From Culex pipiens pallens (Eukaryota; Arthropoda; Insecta; Diptera; Culicidae): a stretch of DNA of 64,000 nucleotides. Shown here in pieces: positions 45,888 to 58,033 of this stretch. Each line of letters starts with the position of its first letter. The stretch's first letter is position 1. The notes beneath the pieces were generated by a model that ran no database searches, was not told the origin of the DNA, and was given only the letters and a program-made list of their open reading frames with translations. The position numbers and the translations under genes are program-made. The stretch covers positions 5,629,338 through 5,693,337 of the forward strand of contig NC_068938.1 in assembly GCF_016801865.2 (NCBI RefSeq), read 5' to 3'.

Positions 45888-48800
45888 TAAGTCTTGTAAG
45901 CTTCAAAACAACACAAATCGATATCACAAATTAAATCACTTCTGATGAGAAAAGAAATCTATGTCAAGCTCAAACCACGATTCAATTATGCTTCGTCCAG
46001 GAGTAATTGAAAAGATACACGGCACTAATTACAGAGAAGATAGCACCTCAGGATGGTGGCAAATGGTTGGAAGAAAAAGAAAAAGAGCTGTTGTTATCTT
46101 TGTGGTTATTTCTGTACGAGCAACAGCCTTGACCTCGACTGTATCGGAAATGGGTGAAAGAAACGGGAACTTGGCAATTTTATTTGTTTGAAAATGCAGA
46201 AATTGTTAAAACGAAGATTGCTTCATTGATTTAGTTGTCAGAAGAAACTGCAACCGAAATAAATGAAAATGCAATTACGCCTGAAGGCAGACTAAAAGAA
46301 ACAAAATTTAAAAAAAAATACAACTGGTATAATCGTAGTTCATTCAAGCAGAGGAAAGCAAACTTTAATCCTCAGCAACGTTGCCAGATTATTTTATGGG
46401 AAATCTGTATTTTCTTAAAAATAAATCTGTATTTTATCTGTATCATATCAAATTTGAAGCCATAGAGGATTTTTTTAGACTTTTCACAACAGATTTAAGC
46501 TTTTTAATCATATTAAAGCATAATTCAATTACTAAATTATTGAAATTTTCAAATTAAATCATTTTTAAAAAATCTGTATATACAGATTTTTTGATTTTTG
46601 GGATCAAAAAATCTGTATAATACAAATTTATCTGTATATCTGGCATGGCTGATCCTCAGTGCTTTTTCGAGTCCGCCGTGTTGAAAGTGATTTTAAACTG
46701 TTTTAGTTATTTTGTAGAACTCTAATTGAAAAAAAAATTCAGCATGATTTTTATCGCAAATATTTTGAGTGAAATTCTTGTAGACAATTTAATTGCTAAC
46801 AACTTTGTTGCTTTTTTTATAACTTAAAGAAAAATGAATTTGCTACAAAAATTTAAAACTTGAACAAAAATTGCACCACCTGCTGGAGAAATCCTGAAAC
46901 AATGTTTCAGGTTGCATTCTAAACGCCATGCAGTCTAGAAAATCAAGATCTACAAAACCCATTTCAAGACCAACTTTCTGCGAGTACAAACCACCCACCA
47001 TCACCACAACATATTGTACTAGCTGTAGAAGAATATGTTGCACACAACGCCTACTATACTGCCACCGCTTCCAGAAGCATAAAACAACTTCTCCTGGAAC
47101 AACTTAAAGAGACAGAGAGAAAGAGGAGACCGTGTGCGATGGCGCGTGCTTGGCATGGCTGAGGTCGTGACTGGCATTTTTGGCACGATTTCATCGCCAA
47201 GTAACATCATGTCACTCTCTCGGTGGTGGCTTCCACCCTCTTTCTCTTGCAGTTGAAGGTGTTACATTGAAGATTTTTAAAGAGTTATTGAAGAATTTAA
47301 AATTCAAATCAAAGCAACCTTCTTCTAAGCGGTTACGCAACAAGTCCCGTTTTAAGACCAGAAGCACTCGAATCTCTCCCGATCGCCACGACCTAATCCG
47401 ATTACACAAATAAAAAGTTCACTTCTCACCGCGTCCAAACTCCCGATCACTGCACAATTCCCGAGAAATTCGTGATGAAGATGCTGCGCGACAAGGCGCA
47501 CAAAGCAGCTTCTGGTTCTGGACGACCCGTTGGGATCGATGTAACCTTTTCCTCTGGCGGGAAGACCTCCGAAACACCCCGAAATTGATCTGTTCGAGCC
47601 GATAAACCCCCCCAAACAAAGAGGCTTAACCTTTTGACGCGTCTGAACAGCAATCACAGCAGTCTGGGGTGACGGAAATCGATCATCCAACGAGCCCAAC
47701 TTGCCTCAATCCTAGTTGGCCATCTTCCGAGAAGCGGTTGCTCGCACGTGACTCCATTCGACCGTATGCATTTTGGTCATTTGGCACGTTTTTGACGTAA
47801 TGACCGTCGTCCGAGCAGCAGCTGCTGCTGCTATCGGCCTGCTACGATCTGACTTCAAACTGGACGGCGCGGCTGCTTTCAAAAGAAATGGCGGTGAAAT
47901 TTGCGCGCCAAGCAGCCTCCTTCGATTTCGTAATAATTCCCAGCAGACGTCGTGGAGTGTCGTGGAGCCTTTCGGGTCCAACAAAGGTCTCTAATTGACC
48001 GGATCCAAGTCGCAAAGGAAGTGACCCTTTGGTCCAACCTGTTGGAGCTTATCAAGATGATGGGGATGCGAGTCTCGCACACGGTGGGGAAAGAAAACTG
48101 AAAGAAATGCCGTGTGTGATTGACGTTTATGGTGGTTGAGCTTGGAGGGATTTGGGTTGGTCAGGTTCAAGATTCCACTTTTGCGCCAAAGAAATAAGGT
48201 TATCATTGGCCGGTTGCACGTGCAATGGGAGACTGATGAGACTCTCTTTAACGTTATTGAATGCTTGAAGGGAAAAAAAAGATCATTCAAGGTGAAAAAA
48301 GGTGCTGATAATATGTAAAGGAAAAAAGCGATTATGATTGGAATTTTGCGCGCGCTCGTCCCATACTGGTGGTGAAACACTTTGGCCAAGATGGGATGTG
48401 TGGATTCTGTGCAATTTCAAAGGTGGTGTGGTGTGAACCACCTGCTGCAGACGGTTGCTCGTTGTTGAATCAATGAAGGCGCTGTCGGATTTGGAAAATG
48501 AATGGGCTTTCATTGAACAATGTATGGAGTAATTATACAATGGAATGAAATCAGTTAACAAGTTGGAATCAATTTAAGAAAAACAAAACATTTAATTGGC
48601 AGAAAATTAGACTTGAGTAAAAAAGATTATTTCTTATCTATATATATAAAAAATTTCGACGGTTTTGTTCGAACGCGAATCAGTTCAATACGGAGCGTCG
48701 GATCGAGCTGCTTTTTGTTGCGTTGGGTTCGTACAAGCTCAAGGAAGGTTCTTACGCCAAAAAGTGACAACTTTGACCACTCTGGAACCGATTCCGGAAA

Positions 48801-48982
48801 ATATGCAGATTGTATGGGAAAAGTTACGTAAAATCCAATTTTGATCACAGGAGGCTGATTAGGCAAGAAAGTTAAAACGTCAGAAAACGAAGAAAAGACG
48901 AGACGAAGTTTGTCGGGTAAGGCTTGTTTCTTATAAATATTTGGTTATACTTTTCCAATCAAACAAAATCATATTCACAGAA
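45888..48982. other. Low-copy stretch with one small TIR element
   Basis: Around 46391-46648, TGCCAGATTATTTTATGGG and the inverse-like TATATCTGGCA bracket CTGTAT-rich DNA, a probable small MITE. From 46840 to 48560 the DNA is balanced, GC-richer and low-copy. Its many overlapping frames on both strands show no domain or splice logic I can defend. Confidence 0.4.
46391..46648. mobile_element. Probable MITE with TGCCAGAT ends
   Basis: The ends TGCCAGATTATTTTATGG and ATCTGTATATCTGGCA are imperfect inverses, and AAATCTGTAT words repeat inside on both strands. Target duplication not evident. Confidence 0.45.
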
Positions 48983-49311
48983 CAGCCCAGAATCGATTAT
49001 TCGAAGGCATTGGAAAAATTTCTCTTCGGAGAATCGAATCACAAAATTTGATTTTTTTTTTTTGTTTGATTTTTGATTGTCGAGGTTGGCCCCAAAACCT
49101 AAGTGATTAAAAATGTTTAAATCTAAGATTGCGACTAAAATTATGGTGATGAATTTTTTTTTGTAATTTAATACTCAATCAACTTTTTTAAATTTGACTA
49201 AACTGAATCGCAGTACTTGAAATTGATGTTAAAATTAAGTTTAAAAAAACGAAAAAAAAATCGTTCACGAAGTCATCGCATAATAGAGGCTCGGATAATC
49301 GAGTCTGGACT
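48983..49311. mobile_element. pogo/Tigger-like MITE
   Basis: The left end CAGCCCAGAATCGATTATTC and the right end, inverse GTCCAGACTCGATTATCCGA, form an imperfect TIR. CAG starts with GATTATCCGA words are typical of pogo-group elements. Non-coding. Confidence 0.6.
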
Positions 49312-49408
49312 ATAAAATATTAAGGAAAAATTGTTGAAAATTACTATGACACTAAAAAACCAGTTGATGCCAACATGGTGAAGTCCTCTGGTGATTTTTA
49401 AATTATGT

Positions 49409-49755
49409 ACAGTCCAGACTCAACTATCCGAAGTTTCGATTATTTGAAATTCGTTTATTCGAAGGTTCGGATAATCGACATAAACGAATTTACATAGCGT
49501 TTTTCGTATTTGTTATAATTTCTTATTTTTTAAATCAAATTCGAGCTCTGCAACCCCATTTTAGTCAAATTTGGAAATTTGACTGCCTATTAAACAACCA
49601 TCTTGGATTATAAAAAAACTGAATCACTTTAACGCAGTTTAGGGGTCAAACTTTTTAGCTTTACAATCAAAAATTAGACAACGAATTTTATTTCCAAAAC
49701 CATTAAACAACTGTAAATTTAAAAAAAAATATAAGTCACATTTGATCTGAACAAA
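49409..49755 (+). mobile_element. pogo-like repeat, first tandem copy
   Basis: It begins ACAGTCCAGACTC and contains TCAAATTCGAGCTCTGCAAC and GAATCACTTTAACGCAGTTT. These words recur in the same order in the next copy (49756-49874 plus 51216-51425). Confidence 0.55.
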
Positions 49756-51425
49756 CAGTCAAGACTCGTAGTTTTGATTATCCAAAGTTCGACTATCCGA
49801 TGGTTTGTATGGGGCTTCAGATAATCGAATAAAAAAAAGTTTTTTCACTTTATTCTTTTTCTTGTTTTAAACATGGGTAATTCTCCGCCAACTCACACAG
49901 CAGTTGCCCCGACCCCTCTTCGATTTGCGTGAAACTTTGTCCTAAGGGGTAACTTTTGTCCCTGATCACGAATCCGAGGTCCGTTTTTCGATATCTCGTG
50001 ACGGAGGGGCGGTACGACCCCTTCCATTTTTGAACATGCGAAAAAAGAGGTGTTTTTCAATAATTTGCAGCCTGAAACGGTGATGAGATAGAAATTTTGT
50101 GTCAAAGGGACTTTTATGTAAAATTAGACGCCCGATTTGATGGCGTACTCAGAATTCTGAAAAAACGTATTTTCCATCGAAAAAAACACTTAAAAAAGTT
50201 TTAAAAATCCTCCCATTTTCCGTTACTCGACTGTAAAATTTTTTGGAACATGTCATTTTATGGGAAATTTAATGTACTTTTTGAATGTACATTGCCTCAT
50301 TTTTCATTTAAAACAAATTTTTTCATTTTAAAATTTCGTGTTTTTTCTAACTTTGCAGGATTATTTTTTAGAGTGTAACAATGTTCTACAAAGTTGTAGA
50401 GCTGACAATTGCAAAAAATTTGATATATAGACATAAGGGGTTTGCTTACAAACATCACGAGTTATCACGATTTTACGAAAAAAAGTTTTGAAAAAGTTGG
50501 TCGTCGTTGATCATGGCGGTTCATGGTCACCCGCGACAGACACGGACGGCGAAACAAAGAGAAACGCAAAAAGTAACTTTTTCAAAACTTTTTTTCGTAA
50601 AATCGCGATAACTCGTGATGTTTACAAGCAAACCCCTTATGTCTATATATCAAAATTTTTGTAATTGTCTGCTCTACAACTTTGTAGAACATTGTTTTAC
50701 TCTAAAAAATGACCCTGCAAAGTTAGAAAAAACACGAAATTTTAAAATGAAAAATTTTGTTCTAAATGAAAAAATGACCCTTCTGGGTCAATGTAGATTC
50801 GAAAGGTACATTAAATTTCCCATAAAATGACATGTTCCATTTTTTTTTACAGTCGAGTAACGGAAAATGGGAGGATTTTTAAAACTTTTTTAGTGTTTTT
50901 TTCGATGAAAAATACGTTTTTTCAGAATTCTGAGTACGCCATCAAATCGAGCGTCTAATTTTACATAAAAGTCCCTTTGACACAAAATTTCTATCTCATC
51001 ACCGTTTCAGGCTGCAAATTATTGAAAACACCTCTTTTTTCGCATGTTCAAAAATGGAAGGGGTCGTACCGCCCCTCCGTCACGAGATATCGAAAAACGG
51101 ACCTCGGATTCGTGATCAGGGACAAAAGTTAACCCTTAGGACAAAGTTTCACGCAAATTGAAGAGGGGTCGGGGCAACTTTTCCCGATTTCGTGTGAGTT
51201 GGTAGAGAATTACCCACATAAAATTCGAGTTCTGCGATCCCTTATTAGTAAAATTTTAATATTTGATTGTCTTTTAAATAATAAAATTCAGTTTAAAAAA
51301 AATCTGAATCACTTTGGCGTAGTTAAGGGGTCAAACTTAAGCTCGACAATCAAAAATAAGACAGCAAAAAAAAAGTTTGATGAATCTTCTTTATCTGATA
51401 ATTTCATCGATCCATTTTTCCAGTA
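49756..51425 (+). mobile_element. pogo-like repeat, second copy, split by the palindrome
   Basis: The left piece (49756-49874) starts CAGTCAAGACTCG. The right piece (51216-51425) resumes with AAATTCGAGTTCTGCGATCC and GAATCACTTTGGCGTAGTTA, matching the first copy across the junction. This shows that the 1341-bp palindrome inserted here with ACAT duplicated. Confidence 0.6.
49875..51215. mobile_element. 1341-bp fold-back element with near-identical ~620-bp arms
   Basis: The ends GGGTAATTCTCCGCCAACTC and its inverse are flanked by ACAT on both sides (49871-49874, 51216-51219). The arms match nearly base for base: GTGACGGAGGGGCGGTACGA, TTTGATGGCGTACTCAGAAT and TTTCCGTTACTCGACTGTAA all recur inverted. 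A unique centre of about 80 bp near 50490-50570 contains ATCATGGCGGTTCATGGTCA. No transposase. RNA from it would form a long hairpin. A 4-bp duplication and ATTCTC-bearing ends link it to the GAGCAATTCTC family. Confidence 0.88.
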
Positions 51426-51572
51426 ATAAAACAATTTCAAGTATACAAAAATTCAGAAAAGTTGCTAAAAGTTAAACATAAATAGCTACATGTAAAAAAT
51501 AGGGGACTCATAAAAAGCAAATCGAAAAGCTTTTAGAGACCATTATTAAACATGTTATTAATTATTATCTGA

Positions 51573-52014
51573 TGTAACGTCATGATTCGAATTCCCGGAC
51601 GCTTCGAAACCCGGAAACCTCATCTGGTTTTATCAATTATTTTGATATAAGTTCGCATTATGAATGTCAAAACTGTGTTATTTGATGAATTCTAACATCA
51701 ATTTTCATTTAAAGTTTGTTTGAACGCTGTAGTTAATGCCAAAACAATTATATAAAATAAAATTATAAGTTTACCAAAAATGTGAAACATTTCACTGAAA
51801 TATTTCATAAACGTCCGATGCACCGGGAAGGCAAAACAGAAATTTATGGTTTTGATATCCTTGAATTCTGGCAAACTTTTATATAAAATATCGATTGTTT
51901 TGATGTTAACAGCTTAATTGTGACACAAAGAATGCAATTCACTGACATTTCAGTCCAGATTTGTGCGGTTCATAAGCAAAATCGAGTGTCCGGATTTCGA
52001 ATCATGGCGTTACA
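51573..52014. mobile_element. 442-bp TIR element (TGTAACG ends)
   Basis: The ends TGTAACGTCATGATTCGAAT and the inverse (read as TGTAACGCCATGATTCGAAA) share about 27 bp with a few changes; CCGGAC follows in both. Interior AT-rich, no frame. Target duplication unclear. Confidence 0.7.
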
Positions 52015-52440
52015 TTTTGCATGAAATTATTCAGTTATTTCATCAAGAGGATTACAAATCTTTACTAATCTAACTCTTAACCCAAAAATGAAACTTCGAA
52101 TTTAGTATAATATATTGATGTTATCACTAAGGATAATTTAAAGTTAAAGCCTGCTTCAAAATTATTTAGCTTGTGCCGGGTTTGCCCTTCTTCAAGCTAA
52201 TGAATGAAGTTTTGTTCAAATCATGCACAGTTTTGCTGCTTAGCAATCATTATTTTTCAAAAAAAAATTACGAAATTATTTTTTTACCTTTTTTGTTACT
52301 ATACATCTTAATTTTAAAAAAATATTCAACATATTTTTAAGCAAGCCAACATGCTTAATAGGAATATAAATGAAAAAAAAATGCTTTAAAATTGGTTTTG
52401 AGTTGATTTAACTTCTATTTTCATTAATATTCAGTATTAA

Positions 52441-52859
52441 CACCCAAAACTGGCAGCGCTAGTCCGAGAGAATGATGGTCTCGAGTCGAGAGAATAGTGG
52501 TACCATTCACGGACGCAGAGAACACAGCTCGAGATGGGCGATAGAACTATTCTCTCGAGGTTCATTTGCAAAAAAAGTTCATCCGTCAAACAAAAAACCA
52601 AAAGTGTCGACAACGGGAATCGAACCAGAGACCTTTGACAAACCAATCCAATGACTTAGCTGCCTCGGCCACCACAGCTTGGTGACCAAGGTGAAGTCAG
52701 AAGTCGATGTATGACACTTGTTGGAGATTTATTGATTCAACTAACGAATGAACTCATTTGTTATGATGGTGTGAGTTGGTACCATTATTCTATCGATTTT
52801 GGCACTGAGCCCTCAATAAATTTTGAGAGAACGATTATCTCGACTCTGAATTTTGGGTG
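52441..52859. mobile_element. TIR element carrying an antisense tRNA-like module
   Basis: CACCCAAAACT at the left and AATTTTGGGTG at the right are inverse ends. GAGAGAAT/ATTCTC words and GGTACCATT add subterminal inverted similarity. A tRNA-like block lies on the minus strand at about 52605-52690, with an A-box-like GTGGCCGAGGCAGC and B box TGGTTCGATTCCC, like tRNA-Ser/Leu. This is either a SINE inserted in a MITE or a composite. Confidence 0.55.
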
Positions 52860-55800
52860 AAGCATTCAAAAAAAATAAAAAAATATTAGCAAAGGCCTAA
52901 CTTGTTAAAAAAATATGTTGACAAAAACCTACAGAGAATATTTTTTATTTATAATTTCAAACAAAACATTATAACTAGGATGGATGTCGTCTCCATACAT
53001 TAGATTGAATGAAACAAATAAAATATCATAGCGCTTATTCGCTCATGAAGGGGAAGCTTTTCCAAATGAATTCGTAATGTTCTGCATGAATCAAACATTC
53101 ACTGTGTTGTTCACTCATAATCCTCTCTCAAACCGAATAAAGAGAAAAAGCTTTTTCTCATTCACTCGCTTCTAAGCGTGATAGTTTTAGTGCAACAGTC
53201 TAAAATGTTCACGATATTCATTCACTTTTCGACAGTTCTTTTAGTGGTGTGGATCAATCCGCCAAATGAACTTTACACAAGTGAATCTCCCACACTCTGA
53301 AGAACGCCGTGTTGTCAGTCATTCATATCTGTCTACTTCATTGCCCTATAACGTGATTGAATCGCGTGAGACACCAACCAAAAAAAAAAGTACAAGCTTT
53401 TATGCTGACTTCGTCGCTCTCTCTATGCCTCATTCTTTCTTCTTGGTCAGCCAATGTTTATGTTTACAGCCAAGTACGTTGAACCGGTTGGAGCAACAGC
53501 AAAAAACAAAATTGCACCGCGCTTTTGTGAAGGTTGAGAACCCACCAGGGCAATTTAAGTGACCCAGAAACAGTAGGGTTTGCTAGTGGGAAAAACTGTT
53601 TTGAGTTAGATTAATCTAGGGAAATTTTTTGCTTGTAGATTTTCCATGCTGCTTTCAGCGGAATTAATGAGCAAACCGGATCTAGACCAGATGAGGCGTT
53701 TCACTTTGAGATGTAAGTCAAGCAAACAAGCCCCCTTTTCCGAGAATTAAACCAAACAAACCAGTGAAGTGTAATAGAACACCTAAATAATACAACTTTG
53801 TTTATTTGGACATGTCCAAATAAACTTGTTTTTCCTGCCCCTTTGCCAAAGGGTCTTCTACGAACTAAATGAGACGAGACGAGAAGTTTGATGGTTATTT
53901 CTTCCCGTGGTTTTATGTTGCCAAGCTGCCAATTTGTGGTTGGTTCTAGTTTGAGCTAAGAATGATTATTTTCTTCTTCCAAGAATGCCAGCGTGGCATC
54001 GAGTGACAGTTAAATTGAGATACTTCAAAATGTTGGTCCCCTAAAACTAAATTTAAAATTGCGATAATCTGTAGTTCATATAATATTGCAACTATCTCCC
54101 AACTTCCAAAGTCAATAAATAAACACAAATCCAAAGTCACCATTAATCACCTTTTATGACTCAATCAACACACCAATAAAATGTCAATTCCCATGTCCCC
54201 ACGACCCATTGACGATCCACGGGGTACGGAAGCGAACCAAAAAATAAAACAGCCCGTTGCTGGTGGCCACTCCCTGTGACCCCACCTTCTACAGATGCTG
54301 TCATCAGCCCAAACTGAAAGTCAACGGTGGCATGCGGTCTGCTTAAGTGTCTTTTCGGATTTATGCTGCGTGCTTCGATCACTGGCGCCTATAGCTTAAG
54401 CTGAGCTTAACTCTTGGTTCCGCTTGGTTGGAGGGCTTGAGGCGCCTCACGATGTGAGTCGGTTCTGAGCGTTGGTCCCTTCTAGAACATTGGATTAGTA
54501 CTGAGCCCTCGGGAAGTCATTTCAATTTCAAATTTAATCTGATGCGAATTGAGTGAATTCTAATTGGTGCCATTTTTCTATGCTTGTGAACACAATTTGT
54601 CGTAGCTGAGCAATTCTTGAGCATTTCGCAAAAAAAAAAAAAAAATATTGAAATAACAAGCCATAGTCTCAACATTTGAATGCAAAAAGTATTTTAAGAT
54701 GCATTTTACACTAGTTCAGTTGATTTGCAATCATTAGTTTTCAACTTTTTGTAATACTAACCATCGAAAATGTTCAAAAATGCAAAAGACGTTTAAATCA
54801 ATCTAAACATGCTAAAAATTATTTTAAACGCAGGGGAATGCATTTGAAATTAATTTCAGCTGATTGCACTTAAAATTTCATTGGAATTGTGAAGTTTTGG
54901 AAAAAAAAATCCCCTATGATTTTTCGGGCCAACTTTGAAGAATGGGGGAGACACAAACTTTATAAAAAAATTGTACCAGCCTAATTTTATTTAATTATTT
55001 AAAGGGACTAATTAATGCATCTTTTGCGCTAGAGTTTCGAATGTTGAAAAATTTGGTACCGGATGTGATATGATTTTTAATAACAAGAATCGTAAATATT
55101 GTCACAGAAAATTTTTAATATAAAAATTGATAAAGTGCATTGTTTTTAGGTTATAGGCCATTTCATGTAAACAACTTCGATGTTTAGATTTTTTTCAATT
55201 TTAAAATATGTATCTTTTGAAGGAATTTTTTTTATCGATAAATCTGTACAGTATTTCGATTGCAAATTTGATTTTACATTTAAAAGTGAAGTGAAAACAT
55301 ATGTTCGAATTTTTTTTTAATTTTTCAAAACAACACACATTTTTTTCAAAAAATCGTGGCTCGACGCAAAATATTGTATCCATACTTTTCTTAGACTCGA
55401 ATGTTTCGGTTTTGTTTTGTCAAAATATTGGCTCTAAGAAAATATTTTTGTGTTTAAAAGGTAATTAAAAATCAGCCATTTTTTCAACGTACCATTTTTT
55501 CCTTATTCTTCAGCAATACGTAATACTTTGTCGAAGACACCAAATCGATCAAAGAATAACTTCAAAAGATACAGATTTTCGAATATTTAAAATTGTACGG
55601 AGCCATGTATGGGTGAAACAATGTCACAGATGGCTTCTTTGGTCATAGGGAAGGCCCCCAAAAAGCTTGTCTTTGACCACTTTTCGAAATAACTCGTTTT
55701 TTGATTATTTAAGCTAATTTACTATCCAGGTTACTACCATCCACTGAACTACACTGAAAAAATATTCAGTTTTCAGTTATGAGTAATGCAATTAGCTTAT

Positions 55801-56500
55801 ATCTGCAAACCCATACTTCCAATTGAAATGTGGCCAAAGACAATCTTATGGGAAATTGGACGAGCATTCCGGTAAAAATATTTACGAGACTGAAAAATCA
55901 AGTCTGTCATATAGAAATGGGCAAAAACCATTAAAAACCAATTTTTTCAACATTGTTTTTTTTTAAACCGCTGTAACTTCACAAGGATTGGACTTAGGGC
56001 AGTGGTCAATATGCAGACTTTTATGTAAAATTGTCTGAAGAATCGAATCCCGTATTCGGTTTTAGAAAATTTTGACGTTTAGAGCACTTAATAAAAATAG
56101 TTTCAGTTAATGATTTTTGTTTTTTTTTTTTAAGGTGAGTTGCTCCAACCTGCATTTTTGTGAGGCATTTTATGCTATTTTCACAAAAAAAATTTAACGA
56201 AGAAAAATCGTGGGCTCGCCTTCAAATTTTTTTTTTTTTTAATTAATTCCGAATTTCTCACTCCACAGCAAAGCTGGGAACATTCACCTACCTCTATGTT
56301 TATTTTGAGGTGAGGCTCGGACGGCTTGCACAATCCAGTGAGATATATATCTCTGTTAAGGATGTGCATCTTCAACAATTACAGATAATTATTTATATAC
56401 TAATATTATGTTGTTCGGTGAACAATAAGTGACGATAAATAAATTTGACTTTTAAACTTTAAAATCAAAAAATTTCATAGAAGTGGCGCGTTTTTTTCTT
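52860..56500. other. Low-copy stretch with one fold-back fragment
   Basis: A right-arm fragment at about 55515-55700 has ACTTTGTCGAAGACACCAAA, TCGATCAAAGAATAACTTCA and GGGAAGGCCCCCAAAAAGCT. The part at 53200-54560 is balanced and low-copy. Frame 53266-53562 starts with ATG but has no recognised features. No gene called. Confidence 0.4.
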
Positions 56501-56519
56501 CCAGTGCCTTTGCCGGAGA

Positions 56520-57206
56520 TTGAGGAGCGGCCGTGGCTGACTGGTTACGGTGTTCGCTTTGTAAGCGAATGGTTCTGGGTTCGATTCCCATCTGCTCCCA
56601 ACGAGAAAGTCAAGAACACATAAATTTGAAAATGATGAATATGAACGAAAAATCAAAGTCGCTCGAGGCGGGGTTCGATCCCCCGTCCTTTGGATTGGTA
56701 AGCAAAAATGCTAACCACTAGGCCATGACGACTTGGTGAGCATGGACTGGAATTAGGAATACTGTTACAGAGAGCGAGTTGTGGCGCTATAACCACGGCA
56801 GATAGAGTCCAGGGCATTCGTGGAAATACAATGTCCCATCCCAGAGGGTCCCGGAGTACCAAACCTTCTTAGCATGGTGCTCCCAACGAATACAACCAAA
56901 ATCTCGGAGCGTATGGTGGTGTGTCCCCACGCTTCTTCCTCCCCTGTCGATTCAGAATTGTGTTGTTGTTCGAACACTCAGTGCTCAAACTCAACCCAAT
57001 TACGAGTCATCTCTGCGATATGGCTTTACGCAGTAGGCCTGGCCGCTTTAACGCTTGTGATGTTTCAATGCATTCTAATGCAATGGCGCACTACAAATGT
57101 TAATAAATGACAAGAAGAGTGCTAGGCGTCATCTAACCTAAGGCACTCTCCAGGATCCCTTCGAAAGATTTGCTGCGCTAGGGTCTGATTAGATTATTAG
57201 ATTAGA
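56520..57206 (+). mobile_element. Two-tRNA retroposon, second copy
   Basis: The + strand head (56524-56598) folds into a full cloverleaf: GGAGCGG pairs with CTGCTCC (one G-T), TTCGC/GCGAA surrounds loop TTTGTAA (UGU, Thr-like), A box TGGCTGACTGG, B box GGTTCGATTCC. An antisense module lies at about 56659-56735. The body shares GCGCTATAACCACGG, GCAGTAGGCCTGGCCGCTTT and AATAAATGACAAGAA with the copies at 30082 and 7668. The tail is GATTAGATTATTAGATTAGA. CTTTGCCGGAGA occurs at 56508-56519 and 57216-57227, but a few bases away from each end, so it is only a possible target duplication. Confidence 0.78.
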
Positions 57207-57453
57207 TACCTACAACTTTGCCGGAGACACCAAATCGATCAAAAAATTTCCTCAAAAGATACAGATTTTTGAATTTTCATACATCATTTTTGCATGGACA
57301 GCTGCCAAATTAGTATGGAAAATTATATGGACATACTAATGATGCAAAATGGCTTCTTTGGGCATACCGAAGGCGCCAAAAAAGTTTCAGTCGGATTGAA
57401 AAATACAAAAAAAAATCGAATGACCGAAATCTGAGAGAACTGCTCTACTGTAA
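57207..57453 (+). mobile_element. Solo right arm of the GAGCAATTCTC fold-back
   Basis: It carries CTACAACTTTGCCGGAGACA, CCAAATCGATCAAAAAATTT, CATGGACAGCTGCCAAATTA and the terminus GAGAGAACTGCTC. It lies directly after the retroposon tail. Confidence 0.7.
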
Positions 57454-58033
57454 ACCGCCTATCGTTTGTGTTCCTGTGAATGATTTGTGAATGCTGAAAA
57501 GTGCTAGGCGATTCAGTTAACCAACTTGTGAATAAATTGAACAGGTTTTATTTGAAGCCACCTAGCGGAAGATAGCAGCACAACTCAATTTGATTTACCA
57601 TAATCGAAGTAGGCGTTGTGAAATATTTCAGTGTGTCTTTACTTTTTTCTTTCGTGTTCTCACTTTCGGAAACGTGTTTTTTATAGCAGAGATCTAAATG
57701 TTCTTAAATACAGTTATGCTGCCATAAACTAAAATCAATGAATTTATTAAAGGAATTTATCCTAAAAATATTTTGTCAGCGGTCCCAAAAATCAAAATTT
57801 GTATAATGATTAAAGTCTTTATTTTATTGAAAATACAATCAGATTTAATGTCGCCCCTACCCCCTTCAAAATTGGTCCGTAAAGTAAGGGGCAAAAAAAT
57901 TTTTTATATCATTTAAAATGCATTTTTCTGCATTGTTATTGAGCATGATCGGCCTGGAAATTTGGTGTAAAAGGGACTTTTAAGTTTAATTTGACGCCCA
58001 ATTTGATGGCGTACTCAGAATTTCACTTATTTT

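Noticed and set aside
56524..56598. Functional tRNA-Thr gene
   Set aside because: The cloverleaf is good, but the same body, antisense module and GATTA tail as the 30082 retroposon follow it directly.
56508..57227. CTTTGCCGGAGA pair as target duplication of the second two-tRNA retroposon
   Set aside because: The repeats do not touch the element ends and the right one belongs to the common fold-back core, so chance or later change cannot be excluded.
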